This document shows positions 5,707-6,757 of a DNA stretch of 6,757 nt, one piece after another. The notes beneath the pieces were generated by a model. That model was given only the letters and a program-made list of their open reading frames with translations. It searched no databases and had not been told where the DNA came from. The translations under genes and the position numbers were made by a program. Source of the DNA: Candidatus Omnitrophota bacterium (GTDB lineage Bacteria; Omnitrophota; Gorgyraeia; Aquiviventales; Aquiviventaceae); NCBI GenBank assembly GCA_016193195.1, contig JACPSQ010000039.1:1-6757 (forward strand). The letters are read 5' to 3'. The first letter of the stretch is position 1; every line of letters begins with the position of its first letter.

Positions 5707-5760
5707 CGGGGGGCAGGATGTCCCGAAGTCTCTGGTTCCATTTCTTGGCGCAGCGCGTCC

Positions 5761-5777
5761 AAAAAAGCCTTTTGGCT
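5761..5777 (-). terminator. Weak hairpin with U-run after the kinase gene
   Basis: On the minus strand AGCC, loop AAAA, GGCT is followed directly by five to six T. The same bases can instead pair as CCAAAA with TTTTGG around GGCTT. A 4-bp stem is short for an intrinsic terminator, so strength is doubtful. If the promoter at 5794-5823 is real, this hairpin lies in the leader of the PilZ-CBM48 gene and could lower its expression. Confidence -1.
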
Positions 5778-5793
5778 AGTTTCTATGGGAGAT

Positions 5794-5823
5794 ATTATGC
5801 CCCAGAGCTGCCGGTACGATCAA
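5794..5823 (-). promoter_or_regulatory. Possible promoter for the PilZ-CBM48 gene
   Basis: TTGATC (5823-5818, four of six bases of TTGACA, overlapping the kinase stop codon) and CATAAT (5799-5794, five of six of TATAAT) are 18 bp apart on the minus strand. This would give a leader of about 80 nt. It is a moderate match only. Confidence -1.
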
Positions 5824-6757
5824 GGAGCTGTCCAGAGCCTGACGCGGGGCTTCACGCGCTGGACGTCCGCGCGGTGGCAGAGCTCGGTGCCGGGCGTCAT
5901 CGCGGCCGCGGTGCCGCAAGCGACGCCAAGCCGAAGCGCCTCGTGCAGTGAACGGGTCCTCCGCCACCCCACGACGAATCCGGCGACCAACGAATCCCCG
6001 GCCCCGACCGCGGAATCCACTGGCACGGTCGGTGGAGTCGCCATCAGGACTCGATCGCTCATCCGGGACGCCAGGACCGCTCCGTCTGGCCCGAGGGAAA
6101 TGACGGCCAACGACGGACCCCGAGCGACAAGCCGCTTGGCGGCTTCCGCCACATCGGCGAGCCGGCGAAGACGCGCACCCAAGAGCTCGCCGGCCTCGAA
6201 TCGATTCGGTTTGATGAGCCACGGACGCGCCCGGAGCCCCTCTGCGAGCGCCGCGCCAGAGCTATCCAAGATCGTCGGAATGCCGCGACGCTCCAGTATC
6301 CGGATCCACCGTCGGTAAATCCCCGGCGGAGACCCTGGCGGGAGGCTGCCTGAGAGGACGACGCACTGCGGGGGCGGACGACGCCTGAGCAGCCGCTCTT
6401 CCAAACGGCGCAGGACCGAACGAGACGCGCGGGGGCCTTCGGTGTTGATCTCGGTGAGCGCGCGCGGGCGCGCGGTGCGGATCTTGTAGTTATTCCTCGT
6501 CGTCCCCTCCACCGCCACAAAGTCGTGCGGGATGGACAGGCGGTTCATGAGTCGGCGGAGGATCTCGCCGTCCTCACCGCCCGCGAGGGCCAACGCGACC
6601 GTCCGCTCCCCCAGCTCACGGACGACGCGGGAGACGTTGATCCCTTTGCCGCCGGGGTAACGGGCAAATCCCGTCGCGCGGTTCAGCTCTCCCGCGCGCA
6701 ACGCAGGCAGGCTCATCCACTCATCGAGCGAGGGGTTGAGCGTCACCGTGGCAATCA
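5820..6757 (-). CDS. pfkB: PfkB-family 1-phosphofructokinase-type sugar-phosphate kinase
   Basis: An ATP-dependent kinase of the ribokinase/PfkB superfamily, 312 residues, the normal family length. The start codon is cut by the window edge: the last two bases read TG, followed by I-A-T-V-T-L-N-P-S-L-D, the usual opening of this family, so only one base is missing. Motifs in order: PGGKGINVS at 35-43 (signature 1), TRNNYKI at 87-93 and LTEINTEGP at 101-109 (sugar-phosphate contacts), SGSLPPG at 136-142, KPNRFE at 183-188, SLGPDGA at 221-227, and AVGAGDS at 250-256 with the catalytic base D255. It should phosphorylate fructose 1-phosphate, fructose 6-phosphate or tagatose 6-phosphate; sequence alone does not separate FruK, PfkB and LacC, so the symbol is family-level. 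Its DNA is GC-richer than its neighbour (41 and 42 of 60 bases at 6001-6060 and 6361-6420, against 35 of 60 at 5461-5520) and the protein is rich in arginine. No phosphotransferase genes are adjacent. Confidence -1.
   Translation of the reverse strand, partial: IATVTLNPSLDEWMSLPALRAGELNRATGFARYPGGKGINVSRVVRELGERTVALALAGGEDGEILRRLMNRLSIPHDFVAVEGTTRNNYKIRTARPRALTEINTEGPRASRSVLRRLEERLLRRRPPPQCVVLSGSLPPGSPPGIYRRWIRILERRGIPTILDSSGAALAEGLRARPWLIKPNRFEAGELLGARLRRLADVAEAAKRLVARGPSLAVISLGPDGAVLASRMSDRVLMATPPTVPVDSAVGAGDSLVAGFVVGWRRTRSLHEALRLGVACGTAAAMTPGTELCHRADVQRVKPRVRLWTAP

Noticed and set aside
5785..6318. Plus-strand and minus-strand frames inside the kinase gene
   Set aside because: The PfkB frame carries all family motifs in order; the others are shadows in GC-rich DNA.

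Overview
The window is a GC-rich bacterial chromosomal segment in which every gene I accept lies on the minus strand, so transcription runs from high to low coordinates. It contains no rRNA, tRNA, insertion sequence or CRISPR array. The gene mix is an ExeA-type secretion ATPase, a GspC-like protein, a TIGR04073-type exosortase-associated protein, several exported TPR proteins and a PilZ/glycogen-binding fusion. That mix suggests a Gram-negative environmental bacterium with a two-membrane envelope, perhaps of the Nitrospirota, NC10 or deltaproteobacterial kind. This taxonomic guess is inference only.

Layout in transcription order: (1) 6757-5820, a PfkB-family (1-phosphofructokinase type) sugar-phosphate kinase, complete except for the first base of its start codon. 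(2) 5819-5707, a short leader with a possible promoter and a small hairpin followed by a U-run. (3) 5706-5071, a protein joining a PilZ domain (c-di-GMP binding family) to a CBM48/AMPK-type glycogen-binding domain, the most unusual architecture here. (4) 5070-4708, a gap holding a perfect 12-bp inverted repeat and a weak small ORF. (5) 4707-1847, a tight three-gene operon of exported proteins: a TIGR04073-like protein, a TPR protein with a gluzincin (HELAH) peptidase domain, and a kinesin-light-chain-type TPR protein. (6) 1846-1735, an intergenic region with a paired GTC(A/T)GAC repeat, a good sigma70-type promoter and a small palindrome. (7) 1734-1, a second operon: a minimal MerR-type regulator, an ExeA/GspA-like AAA ATPase and a GspC-like inner-membrane protein running off the left edge.

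Read together, operon 7 looks like the start of a type II secretion (or related type IV pilus/secretion) locus headed by its own small DNA-binding protein. Operon 5 encodes envelope-located proteins probably connected with protein sorting, processing or surface-polymer biology. The kinase and the PilZ-glycogen-binding protein point to a link between carbohydrate storage and c-di-GMP signalling. These functional links rest on domain recognition and gene order, not on any test.
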